A DNA stretch of 6,343 nt from Actinomycetota bacterium (GTDB taxonomy: Bacteria > Actinomycetota > Thermoleophilia > Solirubrobacterales > Solirubrobacteraceae), in the NCBI GenBank assembly GCA_019348575.1, contig JAHWJE010000105.1, positions 1-6,343 of the forward strand, in the 5' to 3' direction. Positions 5,770-6,343 of this stretch are shown one piece after another (the first letter of the stretch is position 1; every line of letters begins with the position of its first letter). Both the position numbers and the translations under genes were made by a program. The notes under the pieces are model-generated. The model ran no database searches and was not told the origin of the DNA. It saw nothing but the letters and a program-made list of their open reading frames with translations.

Positions 5770-6343
5770 CGCATCGGCGTCCTCGCGGTCCAGGGGGCGG
5801 TTCGGGAGCACGTCGCCGCCATCCGTGACATCGGTGCCGAGGCGGTCGAGGTTCGCCTTCCGCGAGACCTGGTCGACCTGGACGCGCTCATCCTGCCGGG
5901 CGGCGAGTCCACGACCATGCGGCGGCTCCTGGACGCCTACAACCTCCGGGAGCCGATCGCCGCGATGGCGCGTACCGGCACGCCGATGCTGGGCACCTGC
6001 GCCGGGATGATCCTGCTCGCCGAGCGAATCGACGACGGAGAACCCTCGGTCTTCGGACTGCTCGACATCGGCGTCCGCCGCAACGCGTACGGGCGCCAGC
6101 TCGACAGCTTCGAGGCCGACCTCGATGTCGCCGGGCTCGACGGTGGCCCGATGCACGGAGTCTTCATCCGCGCTCCCGGCGTGACCGACGTGGGCCCGAG
6201 GGCGGAAGTGCTCGCGCGCGACCCCGATGGCCGGCCGGTGGCCGTGCGCCAGGGCCGCGTGCTGGCGACGGCGTTCCACCCCGAGCTCACCGGCGACCGG
6301 CGCCTGCACCGGCTGCTGGCGCGGATGGTGGAGGAGAGCGCGG
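5770..6343 (+). CDS. pdxT: pyridoxal 5'-phosphate synthase glutaminase subunit PdxT (5' end lost, 3' end off window)
   Basis: About 191 residues of PdxT, the class I glutamine amidotransferase-like subunit that hydrolyses glutamine and passes ammonia to PdxS for vitamin B6 (PLP) synthesis in the cytoplasm. The sequence opens RIGVLAVQGAVREHVAAI, the family N-terminus usually preceded only by Met and one or two residues. LPGGESTTM (5896-5919) supplies the GGES oxyanion/glutamine-binding motif. The nucleophile Cys is TGC 5998-6000 in GTCAGM, and the catalytic His and Glu are CAC 6277-6279 and GAG 6283-6285 in FHPEL. All catalytic residues are present. No ATG, GTG or TTG lies at the expected start; the nearest in-frame candidate is ATG 5653 inside the kinase-derived segment. 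The end of the window falls within the last few residues of the family's usual length. No pdxS is visible. Confidence 0.9.

Larger units (their letters stand above)
4306..6343 (+). other. uninterrupted composite reading frame (CpaF - antisense kinase piece - PdxT)
   Basis: Codon-by-codon reading from the cpaF ATG finds no stop through the last base, a span of 679 complete codons. The CpaF part, about 47 codons that are antisense to a histidine kinase, and PdxT all happen to share the frame. Automatic gene callers would predict one partial fusion protein. The middle codons make no sense as protein (they include GCGCDIGG and NDAHKLLGH) but make good sense on the opposite strand. The fusion is therefore judged an accident of the junction, helped by the scarcity of stop codons in GC-rich DNA. 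Confidence 0.7.

Noticed and set aside
5653..5772. ATG 5653 as a genuine pdxT start giving a 39-residue N-terminal extension
   Set aside because: This ATG is the complement of the His codon in the kinase N-box (TRHG). The extension has no resemblance to PdxT N-termini, which start just before RIGVLAVQG.
4264..6309. Minus-strand open frame (681 codons) opposite cpaF and pdxT
   Set aside because: Only about 47 codons (5620-5760) resemble a real protein, the histidine-kinase N-box. The rest is antisense to CpaF and PdxT, so it is not a whole gene.
1..6343. CRISPR arrays, tRNA/rRNA genes, insertion sequences or attachment sites
   Set aside because: No repeated spacer pattern, cloverleaf, transposase or flanking direct repeats were seen on either strand.

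Overview
The window is very GC-rich, with third codon positions about 89-99% G/C in the main genes. It carries one plus-strand gene cluster that starts a Tad/Flp (tight adherence, type IVc) pilus locus without a secretin gene. Gene order, codon use and the monoderm-type gene set suggest a high-GC actinobacterium. My best guess is class Thermoleophilia (Solirubrobacterales/Conexibacter-like), inferred from protein style only, with no database search.

Layout, all on the plus strand unless stated. Positions 2-79 hold the last 25 codons of an unidentified gene with much lower GC. Positions 80-263 are a less GC-rich spacer with a small inverted repeat. A DUF192 protein (264-626) and an unrecognised 295-aa protein with a C-terminal CxxC...CxxC zinc ribbon (686-1573) follow. 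Then comes a tightly coupled pilus operon: cpaB (1643-2371), a cpaE whose C-terminus is fused to a TadE-like pseudopilin domain (2368-3945), a free-standing tadE paralogue (3942-4292) and the assembly ATPase cpaF (from 4306). The first two junctions overlap by 4 nt (ATGA, GTGA). The last is 13 nt and is filled by a purine-rich ribosome binding site.

The pilus genes fit together as follows. CpaF is the hexameric motor ATPase. CpaE is the MinD-like localisation ATPase. The two TadE modules are minor pseudopilins processed by a prepilin peptidase. CpaB is a membrane-anchored SAF-domain assembly protein. The expected next genes (tadB, tadC, flp, the peptidase) are not present.

Instead, right at the C-terminus of CpaF (about 5600-5625), the sequence changes to a roughly 140-bp antisense piece of a NarL/DegS-type sensor histidine kinase. 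At about 5760-5770 it changes again, to pdxT, the glutaminase subunit of PLP synthase. pdxT has no start codon of its own at the expected place and runs to the window edge. No stop codon occurs from 4306 to 6343, so a gene caller would report a false CpaF-PdxT fusion. I read 5600-5770 as a double breakpoint, either an assembly chimera or a real rearrangement.

The two points most worth attention are the CpaE-TadE fusion, with a well-formed prepilin-peptidase site (G|QAATE) at the fusion joint, and the CpaF/histidine-kinase/PdxT breakpoint.
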